DNA from: DAHUYF01 sp035945115
GTDB taxonomy: Bacteria > Pseudomonadota > Alphaproteobacteria > ATCC43930 > CGMCC-115725
Assembly (NCBI GenBank): GCA_035945115.1
Contig: DASZAN010000168.1
Location: forward strand, 1 to 64,000
Direction: 5' to 3'
Length of the DNA stretch: 64,000 nt
Part shown: piece by piece, positions 33,277 through 41,383 of the stretch
Numbering within the stretch: the first letter of the stretch is position 1
Layout: each line of letters starts with the position of its first letter
Notes under the pieces: model-generated
The model's input: the letters and a program-made list of their open reading frames with translations, nothing else
What the model was told of the DNA's origin: nothing
The model's database searches: none
Translations under genes and position numbers: made by a program

Positions 33277-34735
33277 ATGTCGCCGCGTCGAGCGGCCGAC
33301 CGGTGGCGGCTGTGATGATCTCGCCCGTCGTATCGCGTGAGGCCTTGGCGTGGACATGCTCGCGCAACCACGAGAGCAGAGGCGCGAAATCGCCGCGGGC
33401 AATCGAGGGCAAGATGCGCTCGTCGGCTCGTTTCGCCGCCGCGAACAGCTGCGCCGCGGTCATGGCGCCCAGGGTGTAGGTGGGAAAGTAGCCCCAGGCG
33501 CCATCGTACCAATGGATGTCCTGGAGGCAGCCCTCCCGATCATTGGCGGGGACGATGCCGACGAGATCGCGCATGCCGTCGTTCCATGCGGCCGGCAAAT
33601 CGGCAAGCGCCAGGTCGCCCGCGATCATCGAGCGCTCGAGCCGATAGCGGAGGATGACGTGAGCGGGATATGTCACCTCGTCGGCATCGACGCGAATGAA
33701 GCTTCGCTCGACGCGCGTGTTGAGGCGGTAGAGGTTCTCCGCCTCCCATTCGGGGCCGCTACCGCCGAACGCCTGGCGCGCCAATGGCGCCAGGAATTCC
33801 ATGAATTCGCGCGAGCGGCAGGCCTGCATCTCGATGAGCAGCGATTGGCTTTCGTGGATGCTCATGCCGCGCGCATGACCCACCGGCTGGCGGCGCCACG
33901 CCGGCGGCAAGCCCAGCTCGTAGAGCGCGTGGCCCGTCTCGTGCAGCACGCCCATGAGCGCGCGTCTGAAGTCGTCCTCTTCGTAGCGCGTGGTGAGCCG
34001 CACGTCGTCGGGCGTGCCGCCGCAGAAGGGATGGAGGCTCACGTCGAGACGTCCATGATTGAAGTCGAAACCGAGCCGACTCATCAGGGTGAGGCCGAGC
34101 TGGCGTTGCGCCTCGACGGGAAAGGTGCCGGTGATCGGCAGCGGCGGCGCTTCACGCGCCTGCCGTTCGATCGCCCCGCCGATGAGCTGCGGCAGGCGGG
34201 CGGCGAGATCGTCGAAGAGCGCGTCGATGGCGGCGGTGCTGCCGTCCGGCTCGTATTCGTCGAGGAGCGCCTCATAGGGACTCTTACCCAAGCGCGCGGC
34301 TTTGGCCGCGGCGCTCTCGCGCACGAGATCGAGGACGCGCTGCAAGGCCGGCCGCGCCGTGGCGAAGTTGCCAGCGGGACGGGCCTGACGCCACGCCATC
34401 TCGCAAGCCGAGCACGCCTTCGAAAGCGCCGCGACGAGATCGGGCGGGACCGCCGTCGCATGAGCGTGGAGACGGCGCATCGCCGCGAGATTGGCGCGCT
34501 GCCAAGGATCGAGCTCGCCTTGCGCGCTGGCGCCGCCGAACAAGTCCGGCAAGGCCGGATCGGTGAGGGTCTCGTGGCAGACGACCTTAAGCGCCGCCAG
34601 CTGCTCGGCGCGGGCATCGGCACCGCCTTCGGGCATGAAGGTGGCGCTGTCCCAATGAAGAAAGGACGTCGCTTCCTGCAGCGCGCCCAGGCGGGCGAAG
34701 CGAGCCTCGAGCTGCTGATAGGGCGCGATGGTCAC
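33242..34735 (-). CDS. Carboxypeptidase Taq (M32 family)
   Basis: A 497-residue zinc carboxypeptidase. The HExxH motif is VLHETGHALYELG, with the later IHESQSLLIE carrying the third ligand; QATSFLHWDSA-like text (here LQEATSFLHWDSATFMPEGG) near the N terminus and YHxY-type IHWYDGAWGYFPTYTLGAM near the C terminus are M32 marks. The start is GTG at 34735, forming GTGA with the surf1 stop; a longer upstream reading would run through surf1. It trims C-terminal residues from cytoplasmic peptides. Confidence 0.95.
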   Translation of the reverse strand: MTIAPYQQLEARFARLGALQEATSFLHWDSATFMPEGGADARAEQLAALKVVCHETLTDPALPDLFGGASAQGELDPWQRANLAAMRRLHAHATAVPPDLVAALSKACSACEMAWRQARPAGNFATARPALQRVLDLVRESAAAKAARLGKSPYEALLDEYEPDGSTAAIDALFDDLAARLPQLIGGAIERQAREAPPLPITGTFPVEAQRQLGLTLMSRLGFDFNHGRLDVSLHPFCGGTPDDVRLTTRYEEDDFRRALMGVLHETGHALYELGLPPAWRRQPVGHARGMSIHESQSLLIEMQACRSREFMEFLAPLARQAFGGSGPEWEAENLYRLNTRVERSFIRVDADEVTYPAHVILRYRLERSMIAGDLALADLPAAWNDGMRDLVGIVPANDREGCLQDIHWYDGAWGYFPTYTLGAMTAAQLFAAAKRADERILPSIARGDFAPLLSWLREHVHAKASRDTTGEIITAATGRPLDAATYEKHLETRYLA

Positions 34736-35472
34736 GGCGATGCGGCTCCTTGCGCGAGGCGGCGGCGGATGAAGACGATATAGACGCCGAGAAGCCCTGC
34801 CGCGAGCGCGTACCAAGTGATGGCATATTGCAGATGATCGTTGGGCAGATCGAGCCGCGTCTGCCCACCGACCGGCAAGCCGCCGCGATTGGCAGTGGCA
34901 TCGGCGTCGATGTAGAAGGGCAGCACGCCGTCGAGCCGCGCCGCTTTCGCCATGGCGGGTGGATCGACATAGAACCAGTAGTTCCGCTCGGCGCTGTTTT
35001 CCGGCAAGAACCAATAGGGCTTGCGGTCGAGCGGCAGGCGGAGCAGGCCGCTGACCGTGGTCGGGCCGTCGATCTCGCCGGCGGCGCGCGTCTCGGGCGC
35101 GCGCTTCTCCGTGGGCACGAAGCCGCGGTCGACGAGCAGGACGGCCCCGTCCGCGAGACGAAGCGGCGTCACGATGTGATAGCCGGGACGGCCCTCAGGG
35201 GATGTCGCGCCGAGGTAGAGCTCGCGGTCATTGAGGAAGGTGCCGCTGGCACCGACATGGCGGTAGTCCATGCCGCGCGCCGCCGCGGCGCTCCGCGGCA
35301 GATCGATCGCCGGCGCCGTGACGGCCGCGCTGCGCTCGGCGATGAGGCGCTCCTTCCAGTGCAGCCGTTCCACCTGCCAGGTGCCGAGCGCGAGGAGAAC
35401 GAGAAAGGCGGCGCCCGCGAAGAGCGTGGGCCAAAGAATCCGTCGGGCGACCGGAAGGGCGGCGGACATCAT
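34732..35472 (-). CDS. surf1: SURF1 family cytochrome oxidase assembly protein
   Basis: A 246-residue protein with helices at both ends (about 13-31 and near 222-240) and a periplasmic domain between, the SURF1 layout. LGTWQVERLHWKERLI is the family's first signature, DYRHVGASGTFLNDREL and GYHIVTPLRLADGAVLLVDRGFVP follow, and NDHLQYAITWYALAAGL closes. It helps insert heme a into oxidase subunit I. Two adjacent ATGs (35472, 35469) are equally possible. It sits five bases after the DUF983 gene. Confidence 0.95.
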   Translation of the reverse strand: MMSAALPVARRILWPTLFAGAAFLVLLALGTWQVERLHWKERLIAERSAAVTAPAIDLPRSAAAARGMDYRHVGASGTFLNDRELYLGATSPEGRPGYHIVTPLRLADGAVLLVDRGFVPTEKRAPETRAAGEIDGPTTVSGLLRLPLDRKPYWFLPENSAERNYWFYVDPPAMAKAARLDGVLPFYIDADATANRGGLPVGGQTRLDLPNDHLQYAITWYALAAGLLGVYIVFIRRRLAQGAASP

Positions 35473-35477
35473 CGCCG

Positions 35478-35852
35478 TCACGGTGCGTCGTCGCGACCCA
35501 AGGCGCGATGGCGATATTGCAACGCGATGAGGCCCGCTTTGAAGAGACGTAGCATGACGACACTGCCGACGAGGACGAAGGGCGTCCAGAGCAAGAGGTG
35601 AACCCACACCGGCGGAGCGAATTTCACTTCGACGATGGCGCCAAGCGCCACGACGATGGCGCCCAGGGCAAAGACGACGAACACCGCGGGTCCGTCGCCC
35701 GCGTCATGCGCGCCGAGATCGAGGCCGCAGCTCGCACAGCGGGGCGCGACCGAGAGGAGGCCGTCATAGAGCGCGCCTTTGCCACAGCGCGGACAGCGGC
35801 AGAGGAGGGCCGCGACGAGAACGGAAGGCGGCGGTGAGAACGCCTCGCTCAT
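35478..35852 (-). CDS. DUF983 small membrane zinc-ribbon protein
   Basis: A 124-residue protein: an N-terminal four-cysteine ribbon (CRCPRCGKG and APRCASCGLDL) followed by two hydrophobic segments (VFVVFALGAIVVALGAIVE and WVHLLLWTPFVLVGSVVMLRL). DUF983 proteins are regularly found between ctaE and surf1 in alphaproteobacteria and are presumed to help oxidase assembly, but no activity has been fixed. Spacing to ctaE is 19 bases. Confidence 0.93.
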   Translation of the reverse strand: MSEAFSPPPSVLVAALLCRCPRCGKGALYDGLLSVAPRCASCGLDLGAHDAGDGPAVFVVFALGAIVVALGAIVEVKFAPPVWVHLLLWTPFVLVGSVVMLRLFKAGLIALQYRHRALGRDDAP

Positions 35853-35871
35853 CGACCTCGCCGGCTGACGC

Positions 35872-36681
35872 CTACTCGGCGCCGACCGCGGCGCCGCTGC
35901 CCCACCAATAGATGCAGACGAAGAGGAAGAGCCAGACGACGTCGACGAAGTGCCAATACCACGCCGCCGCCTCGAAGCCGAAATGATGGTCGGGCTTGAA
36001 GTGGCCAGCGATGGCGCGAAAGAAATTCACGGTGAGGAAGGTGGTGCCGATGATGACATGGGCGCCGTGGAAGCCCGTCGCCATGAAGAAGGTCGAGGGG
36101 TAGATGCCATCCTTGAAACCGAAAGCGGCGTGGCTGTACTCCCAAGCCTGAAGGCTGGTGAAGCAGATGCCGAGGATGACCGTGAGGCCCAATCCTTGGA
36201 TCAGGCCCTTGCGGTTGTTCTCGAGCAGCGCGTGATGCGCCCAAGTGACGGTCGTGCCCGAGCAGAGCAGGATGAGGGTGTTGAGGAACGGGATTTCCCA
36301 GGGATTGAAGGGATGGATCTCTTTGGGCGGCCAGACGCCGCCCACCGGGAAAAGCGCCGAGGTGAAGAAGGCCCAGAAGAAGGCGGCGAAGAACATCACC
36401 TCGGAGGCGATGAAAAGCGCCATGCCGTAGCGCAGCCCGATCTGCACCACCGGTGTGTGATGGCCCTGATAGACCGCCTCTTTGATGACGTCGCGCCACC
36501 ACACCGCCATGATCGCGAGCACGCCCAAGAACCCCGGCGCGACGAGCCAAAGGCTTCCGCCGTGCATGTAAATGACGGCACCGCCGAACATGAGGCCGGC
36601 GAAAAGCGCGCCGATGATCGGCCAAGGGCTGGGATCGACGAGATGGTAGGGGTGCTTCGGTGCGCCGTGGCTGGTGCTCAT
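35872..36681 (-). CDS. ctaE: Cytochrome c oxidase subunit III
   Basis: A 269-residue, seven-helix subunit of aa3-type oxidase. HPYHLVDPSPWPIIGA, VYQGHHTPVVQIGLRYGM, the FIASEVMFFAAFFWAFF helix with its conserved glutamate, and the C-terminal HFGFEAAAWYWHFVDVVWLFLF are diagnostic. It stabilises subunit I and its proton uptake. Part of ctaCDBGE. Confidence 0.97.
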   Translation of the reverse strand: MSTSHGAPKHPYHLVDPSPWPIIGALFAGLMFGGAVIYMHGGSLWLVAPGFLGVLAIMAVWWRDVIKEAVYQGHHTPVVQIGLRYGMALFIASEVMFFAAFFWAFFTSALFPVGGVWPPKEIHPFNPWEIPFLNTLILLCSGTTVTWAHHALLENNRKGLIQGLGLTVILGICFTSLQAWEYSHAAFGFKDGIYPSTFFMATGFHGAHVIIGTTFLTVNFFRAIAGHFKPDHHFGFEAAAWYWHFVDVVWLFLFVCIYWWGSGAAVGAE

Positions 36682-36715
36682 TTTGGGCTCTCTGGGAAAG
36701 GCTCGTGGCGGCTCA

Positions 36716-37303
36716 TCAATTGACGCGGGCGGACGCGCCGGGAAGCGCCGAGGAGCGCACGGGCTCCTCGGCCTTGGCGCGGAACATGGTGTAGGACAAG
36801 GTGATGGTGTCGACGTCGCGCGTGTCGGGGTCGCTCGCGATGTCGGGATCGACGAAGAACGACACGCTGAAATCGGCGCTCTGGCCGGGCTCCAGATGCT
36901 GCTTCGTAAAGCAGAAGCATTGCAGCTTGTCGAAATAGGGGCCGGCCTTGGCGGGCGTCACATTGTATGTGGCGGTGCCGGTCACCGGCGCCTTGGTGAG
37001 ATTGACGGCGCGGTAGGCCACGACCTTCTCCTCGCCGGGATGGACGGTGACGGAGGCTTGGAGCGGCCGGAACTCCCAGCCGAGATCGGGCGCTTCGGAC
37101 GCGTCGAAGCGGACGGTGATGAGCCGGTCGGCCACTTGCTTTTCGGGCGCCGCGCTCGCGCGCTGCGTCGTCCCGCCATAGCCCGTCACCTGGCAGAAGA
37201 GGCGGTAGAGCGGCACCGAGGCGGCAGTGAGGCCGAGCATCGCGGCGATGACCACAAGCAGCGCGCCCACCGTGGCGCGATTGCGGCGATCGCGTGAGGC
37301 CAT
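36716..37303 (-). CDS. ctaG: Cytochrome c oxidase assembly protein CtaG (Cox11)
   Basis: A 195-residue Cox11-type copper chaperone delivering copper to the CuB site. One N-terminal membrane anchor (VGALLVVIAAMLGLTAASVPLY) is followed by LFCQVTGYGGTTQ and the copper motif FDKLQCFCFTKQHLEPG. PVxF-type FFVDPDI closes the domain. The start at 37303 shares a base with the stop of a 41-residue gene upstream (TGATG). Confidence 0.96.
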   Translation of the reverse strand: MASRDRRNRATVGALLVVIAAMLGLTAASVPLYRLFCQVTGYGGTTQRASAAPEKQVADRLITVRFDASEAPDLGWEFRPLQASVTVHPGEEKVVAYRAVNLTKAPVTGTATYNVTPAKAGPYFDKLQCFCFTKQHLEPGQSADFSVSFFVDPDIASDPDTRDVDTITLSYTMFRAKAEEPVRSSALPGASARVN

Positions 37304-37428
37304 CAGAAGACCCCCATTTTGACGAGCGCCATCACATAGAAGAGCGCGACGAGCGCCAGCAGGACGGCAAGCAGCGCCCGATTCTTGGCGCGGAGATGGC
37401 GCTGCCGCTCGTCGACCATCGCCACCAT
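37303..37428 (-). CDS. 41-residue single-helix protein between ctaB and ctaG
   Basis: A short gene easily missed. It reads MVAMVDERQRHLRAKNR, then one hydrophobic helix ALLAVLLALVALFYVMALVK and the tail MGVF. It starts three bases after the ctaB stop and its TGA overlaps the ctaG ATG, so it must be translated as part of the operon. Alphaproteobacteria often have a tiny membrane protein here, sometimes called CoxF of the oxidase operon, thought to be an assembly factor. That name should not be confused with coxF of CO dehydrogenase. Function is inferred from position and topology. Confidence 0.85.
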   Translation of the reverse strand: MVAMVDERQRHLRAKNRALLAVLLALVALFYVMALVKMGVF

Positions 37429-37431
37429 CGC

Positions 37432-38337
37432 TCAGCTCGCGCCACTGGCGCTCGCCTTGTCCACCAGGAGCAAGGCGAAGAGGAGGAAGAGATAGAGGAT
37501 CGAGAAGGCGAACATCTGCTTCGCCGCCCGCTCGCCAGGATCGCGCCACACGCGCCACGCGGCGGCCGTGAAGAGCGCGGAGAGCAGCAGCGCCAGCCCG
37601 CCATAAAGCCAGCCGGCGAGCCCGACAAAAGCCGGCGCCAGCGCGATCGGCCAAAGGACGAGCGTGTAGGCCAGCATCTGCTTCTTGGTCTCGCGCGCGC
37701 CGGCCACGACGGGCAGCATCGGCACACCCGCCTTCTCGTAGTCGCCAGCGCGATAAAGCGCGAGCGCCCAGAAATGCGGCGGCGTCCAGAAGAAGATGAG
37801 CGCGAAGAGCAACAGCGCCGGCCAGCCGATATCGCCGGTCACCGCTGCCCAGCCGACGACCGGCGGAAACGCGCCAGCGGCACCGCCGATGACGATGTTT
37901 TGCGGCGTGCGGCGCTTCAGCCAGATTGTGTAGACGAAGACATAGAAGGCGATGGTGAGCGCGAGCAGCGCCGCCGCCGCCCAGTTGACGCCCACGCCCA
38001 TCACCAGCACGGAGGCGACCGCGAGGACGGCGCCGAACCCCAGCGCGTCGCCCGCCGCCATACGGCCCGCCGGCAGAGGCCGGCCCGATGTGCGCCGCAT
38101 CAAGCCATCGATGTCGCGGTCGTACCACATGTTGATGGCGCCGGAAGCGCCCGCGCCTACGGCAATGCACAGCATTGCCACCAGCGCCAGCACGGGATGG
38201 AGATGGCCGGGCGCGAGATAGAGGCCGACGAACCCGGTGAAGACGACGAGCGACATGACGCGCGGCTTCAGCAGCGCGACGTAGTCGCCGACGGCCGGGA
38301 TCGGGCGGGCGAGTGACGTGGAGGTGATGTCCGTCAT
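37432..38337 (-). CDS. ctaB: Heme O synthase (protoheme IX farnesyltransferase)
   Basis: A 301-residue UbiA-superfamily prenyltransferase that farnesylates heme b to heme o for the oxidase. DYVALLKPRVMSLVVFTGFVG starts the domain, the first Asp-rich motif is NMWYDRDIDGLMRRTSGRPLP, and the second lies in the FFWTPPHFWALALYRAGDYEKAG region. Nine hydrophobic segments are visible. Upstream, a GC-rich palindromic repeat separates it from ctaD. Confidence 0.97.
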   Translation of the reverse strand: MTDITSTSLARPIPAVGDYVALLKPRVMSLVVFTGFVGLYLAPGHLHPVLALVAMLCIAVGAGASGAINMWYDRDIDGLMRRTSGRPLPAGRMAAGDALGFGAVLAVASVLVMGVGVNWAAAALLALTIAFYVFVYTIWLKRRTPQNIVIGGAAGAFPPVVGWAAVTGDIGWPALLLFALIFFWTPPHFWALALYRAGDYEKAGVPMLPVVAGARETKKQMLAYTLVLWPIALAPAFVGLAGWLYGGLALLLSALFTAAAWRVWRDPGERAAKQMFAFSILYLFLLFALLLVDKASASGAS

Positions 38338-38342
38338 GCGGC

Positions 38343-38442
38343 TCCCCCCACCCCTACCCTCCCCCTCAGCGGGGGAGGGGGATTTACGAACCTCACGGCG
38401 CTATTCCCTCCCCCCTTGAGGGGGAGGGTAGGGAGGGGGGTG
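38343..38442. repeat. Palindromic intergenic repeat between ctaD and ctaB
   Basis: The outer arms TACCCTCCCCCTCA and TGAGGGGGAGGGTA are exact complements, extended outward by C-rich and G-rich flanks. Inside are two smaller hairpins, CCTCCCCCTCA-GCG-GGGGAGG and CCCTCCCCCCTTGAGGGGGAGGG. It has the same design as the element at 47129-47242. Such C/G-block repeats are scattered between genes in many alphaproteobacterial genomes. It splits ctaCD from ctaB in the operon and may damp or stabilise the transcript there. Confidence 0.85.
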
Positions 38443-38478
38443 CGCACAGCGCCCATATGCCTCGCCTTTCTTCGAACC

Positions 38479-40098
38479 TCAATGCGCGCCCACCGGCGCG
38501 ATGTGCGGGAGCTCCTCGTATGTGTGGAACGGCGGGGGCGACGGGAGGGTCCATTCCAAGGTGGTGGCGCCCTCGCCCCAGGGGTTGGCAGGCGCTTTGC
38601 GCCCCGCAAAGAAGGTGTGGAAGATGATGAAGACGAAGAAGAGCGTCGAGGCGAAGGAGATGAAGGCACCGATCGAGGCCACCATGTTCCAGCCGGCAAA
38701 CGCATCGGGGTAGTCGCTGATGCGGCGCGGCATGCCGGCAAGACCCAAGAAGTGCATCGGGAAGAAGGTGAGGTTGACGCCGATGAAGGTGGTCCAGAAA
38801 TGGATCTTGCCGAAGGTCTCGTTGTACTGGTGGCCGCTCATCTTGCCGATCCAGTAGTAGAAACCGGCGAAGAGCGAGAACACCGCGCCGAGCGACAGCA
38901 CGTAATGGAAATGCGCGACGACGTAGTAGGTGTTGTGAAGCGCCACATCGACGCCGGCATTGGCGAGCACCACACCGGTGACGCCGCCCACGGTGAAGAG
39001 GAAGATGAAGCCGATCGCCCAGAGCATCGGCGTCTTGAACTCGATCGCGCCCTCCCACATCGTGGCGATCCACGAGAAGATCTTGATGCCGGTCGGCACC
39101 GCGATCACCATCGTCGCCGCGGTGAAATAAGCCCGCGTGTTGGCATTGATGCCGGTGGTGAACATGTGGTGCGCCCAGACGACGAAGCCGATGACGCCGA
39201 TCGACACCATCGCATAGGCCATGCCGAGATAACCGAAGATCGGCTTCTTCGAAAAGGTGGAGACGATCTGGCTGACCATGCCGAAGCCCGGCAGGATCAT
39301 GATGTAGACCTCGGGATGGCCGAAGAACCAGAAGAGGTGGAGGAAGAGCAAGGGGTCACCGCCGCCCGCCGGATCGAAGAAGGTCGTGCCGAAATTGCGG
39401 TCGGTCAAAAGCATCGTGATGGCGCCGCCCAGCACCGGCAGCGACAAGAGCAGCAGGAACGCCGTCACCAGGATCGACCACACGAAGAGCGGCATCTTGT
39501 GCAAGGTCATGCCCGGCGCGCGCATGTTGAAGATGGTGGTGATGAAATTGATCGCGCCCAGGATCGACGAGGCGCCCGCGAGGTGAAGCGAGAAGATCGC
39601 CATGTCGACGGAAGGACCGGGATGGCAGGTGCCGCAAGCCGAGGAGAGTGGCACGTAAACCGTCCAGCCGACACCGGCGCCCTCGCCGACGAAGGCGGAG
39701 CCCAGGAGCAAGCAGAAGGACGGCACCAAGAGCCAGAAGCTGATGTTGTTGAGGCGCGGGAACGCCATGTCGGGCGCGCCGATCATGATCGGCACGAACC
39801 AGTTGCCGAAGCCCCCGATCATCGCCGGCATCACCATGAAGAACACCATGATGAGGCCGTGCGCGGTGATGAAGACGTTGTAGAGCTGATGGTTGCCGTG
39901 GAGGAACAAGTCGCCCGGCTGCATCAGCTCGAGACGGATCAGCACCGACATCAAGCCGCCGACGAGCCCCCCGGCGATGGCGAAGACGAGATAGAGCGTA
40001 CCGATGTCCTTGTGATTGGTGGAGAAGAGCCAGCGCGTTATGAAAGCGGGCCGGTGATCCGCGTGCTCGTCAGCGTGAGCGGTCGGTCCATACGCCAT
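38479..40098 (-). CDS. ctaD: Cytochrome c oxidase subunit I (aa3 type, class A1)
   Basis: A 539-residue catalytic subunit with twelve helices. Heme a ligand His80 is in ITAHGLIMVFFMV, the CuB/cross-link site in WFFGHPEVYIMILPGFG (the Glu marks class A1), WAHHMF and the heme a3/a ligands in VVAHFHYVLSLG; the K-channel lysine is in PTGIKIFSW. An unusual CxxCH, CGTCH at residues 155-159, lies in the periplasmic loop between helices III and IV, where relatives normally have no cysteines. It follows ctaC by 19 bases. Confidence 0.97.
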   Translation of the reverse strand: MAYGPTAHADEHADHRPAFITRWLFSTNHKDIGTLYLVFAIAGGLVGGLMSVLIRLELMQPGDLFLHGNHQLYNVFITAHGLIMVFFMVMPAMIGGFGNWFVPIMIGAPDMAFPRLNNISFWLLVPSFCLLLGSAFVGEGAGVGWTVYVPLSSACGTCHPGPSVDMAIFSLHLAGASSILGAINFITTIFNMRAPGMTLHKMPLFVWSILVTAFLLLLSLPVLGGAITMLLTDRNFGTTFFDPAGGGDPLLFLHLFWFFGHPEVYIMILPGFGMVSQIVSTFSKKPIFGYLGMAYAMVSIGVIGFVVWAHHMFTTGINANTRAYFTAATMVIAVPTGIKIFSWIATMWEGAIEFKTPMLWAIGFIFLFTVGGVTGVVLANAGVDVALHNTYYVVAHFHYVLSLGAVFSLFAGFYYWIGKMSGHQYNETFGKIHFWTTFIGVNLTFFPMHFLGLAGMPRRISDYPDAFAGWNMVASIGAFISFASTLFFVFIIFHTFFAGRKAPANPWGEGATTLEWTLPSPPPFHTYEELPHIAPVGAH

Positions 40099-40117
40099 GA
40101 TCTATCCTCGTCCTCTG

Positions 40118-41002
40118 CTAGCGCGCGGCGATGCGGGCGGCGGTCTTGTCGGTGGCCGGCGTCTCGCCGGCGCTTTTCTTCGGCACGTTCCACAGCGATT
40201 CCGGCTGCTTCAGCCATTTCTCGAAGTCTTCCTTCGCCACCGCCTTGATCTCGATCGGCATGAAGGGATGGTTGAGGCCGCAAATCTGATTGCACTGGCC
40301 GTAGTAGGTGCCGGGCTTCTCGACCTTCATCCAGGCCTCGTTCTCGCGCCCGACGACAGCGTACTCCTGAACGCCCATCGATGGCACGAACCAGCTATGG
40401 ATGACGTCGCTGCCGCCCACCAGGATGCGCACGGTGGCGCCGACCGGGACGACGACCGGCTTGTCGACACCCAAGAGCCGCTTCTCGCCGTATTTCCCCA
40501 CCTCGTCTTCCGCCAGCATGGTGCTGTCGAAAGAGAAATTGTTCTGATCGGGATATTCATAGCTCCAGTACCACTGGCGACCCGTGACCTTGAGCGTCAT
40601 GTCCGCCTTCTGCACGCGGTCGACGTAATAGAGGAGCTTCATCGACGGGAAGAAGATGACCAGCAGGATCAGAATCGGGATCGCCGTCCAGATCACCTCG
40701 ATGACCGTGTTGTGCGTGGTCTTCGTCGGCGTCGGGTGGCGCCGCGCGTCGTAGCGCACGATGACGTAGAGCAGCAGCCCCAGCACGAAGAGCGAGATGA
40801 CAGTGATGATCGGCAGCAGGATGTCGTCGTGGAGGAAATCGATCTGATCGCGCACCGGCGAGGCGGCCGGCTGAAAGCCCATCTGCCATGGCAGCGGCTC
40901 CGCCGCCCAGGCCGCGGGCACGGCAAAGAGAGCGAGCGACAGCGTCGCCCAAGCGGCGCGGACGCCGCGCCCAAAGCTCACGAATTTGCCAAGCAACGCC
41001 AT
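40118..41002 (-). CDS. ctaC: Cytochrome c oxidase subunit II
   Basis: A 294-residue subunit: signal peptide (SLALFAVPAAWA), two helices (about 64-82 and 105-125) and the periplasmic CuA domain. Aromatic electron-entry text GRQWYWSYEYPD, the CuA histidine in DVIHSWFVPSMGV, and the cluster GQCNQICGLNHPFMPIEI. The usual CSExC is CNQIC here, so the residue normally a glutamate is Gln. GAGGGGGA precedes the ATG. First gene of the oxidase operon. Confidence 0.96.
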   Translation of the reverse strand: MALLGKFVSFGRGVRAAWATLSLALFAVPAAWAAEPLPWQMGFQPAASPVRDQIDFLHDDILLPIITVISLFVLGLLLYVIVRYDARRHPTPTKTTHNTVIEVIWTAIPILILLVIFFPSMKLLYYVDRVQKADMTLKVTGRQWYWSYEYPDQNNFSFDSTMLAEDEVGKYGEKRLLGVDKPVVVPVGATVRILVGGSDVIHSWFVPSMGVQEYAVVGRENEAWMKVEKPGTYYGQCNQICGLNHPFMPIEIKAVAKEDFEKWLKQPESLWNVPKKSAGETPATDKTAARIAAR

Positions 41003-41383
41003 TCCCCCTCGAGGTTTCTCGTCCGCGATTCCGGCGAAAGCAGTGGCGCCTAGCGCCGCCATGCATGGCCAAAAAGCGGCGCGACCCTACACCAAAGGCC
41101 GCTGCAGCGACAACTCCGCCGCGCCGCCAAAAGATCGCGCGCTGTTGCGATTTGTCATAGCGCCGCGATGGGCGCCGCGCCAACGGCACCGTTGCGACCT
41201 TATGACGCATAAAGCGGTCGAGCAATGTGCCGTGGAGGAGCGGCTTCCGGCGACGGCCGCTGCCCCCTATATCAGCCTCAGCGCCCCTCCACCCCGCGCA
41301 ACTTCTCCTGGAAAGCCGGAGCGGGTTCGTGGCAAGAAGCACGCGGCCGCGCCACAGGTGCCGTTCGCCAAGGAGCCGATGGA
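41003..41383. promoter_or_regulatory. Divergent intergenic region between ctaC and tldD
   Basis: 381 bases without a supported gene, serving as upstream region for both the oxidase operon (minus) and tldD (plus). On the minus strand TTGTCG (complement of 41108-41113) and TAGGGT (complement of 41084-41089) are 18 bases apart and could be the ctaC promoter, about 82 bases before the ATG. Nothing clear is seen for tldD. Short open frames here have no start signals or family resemblance. Confidence 0.3.

Noticed and set aside
34736..35014. Upstream extension of the M32 carboxypeptidase
   Set aside because: It reads through surf1 in another frame; the GTG at 34735 gives the normal family start and a GTGA junction.
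38343..38442. C/G-block repeat considered as a CRISPR fragment
   Set aside because: It is one palindromic unit, not a series of direct repeats with regular unique spacers.
38479..40098. CtaD considered as a cbb3 or cytochrome c fused oxidase because of CxxCH
   Set aside because: All other motifs are standard aa3 class A1 and there is no extra cytochrome domain; the CxxCH is reported only as an oddity.
41003..41383. Short open frames between ctaC and tldD as genes
   Set aside because: They lack ribosome sites, change frame over known starts, and show no conserved protein text.
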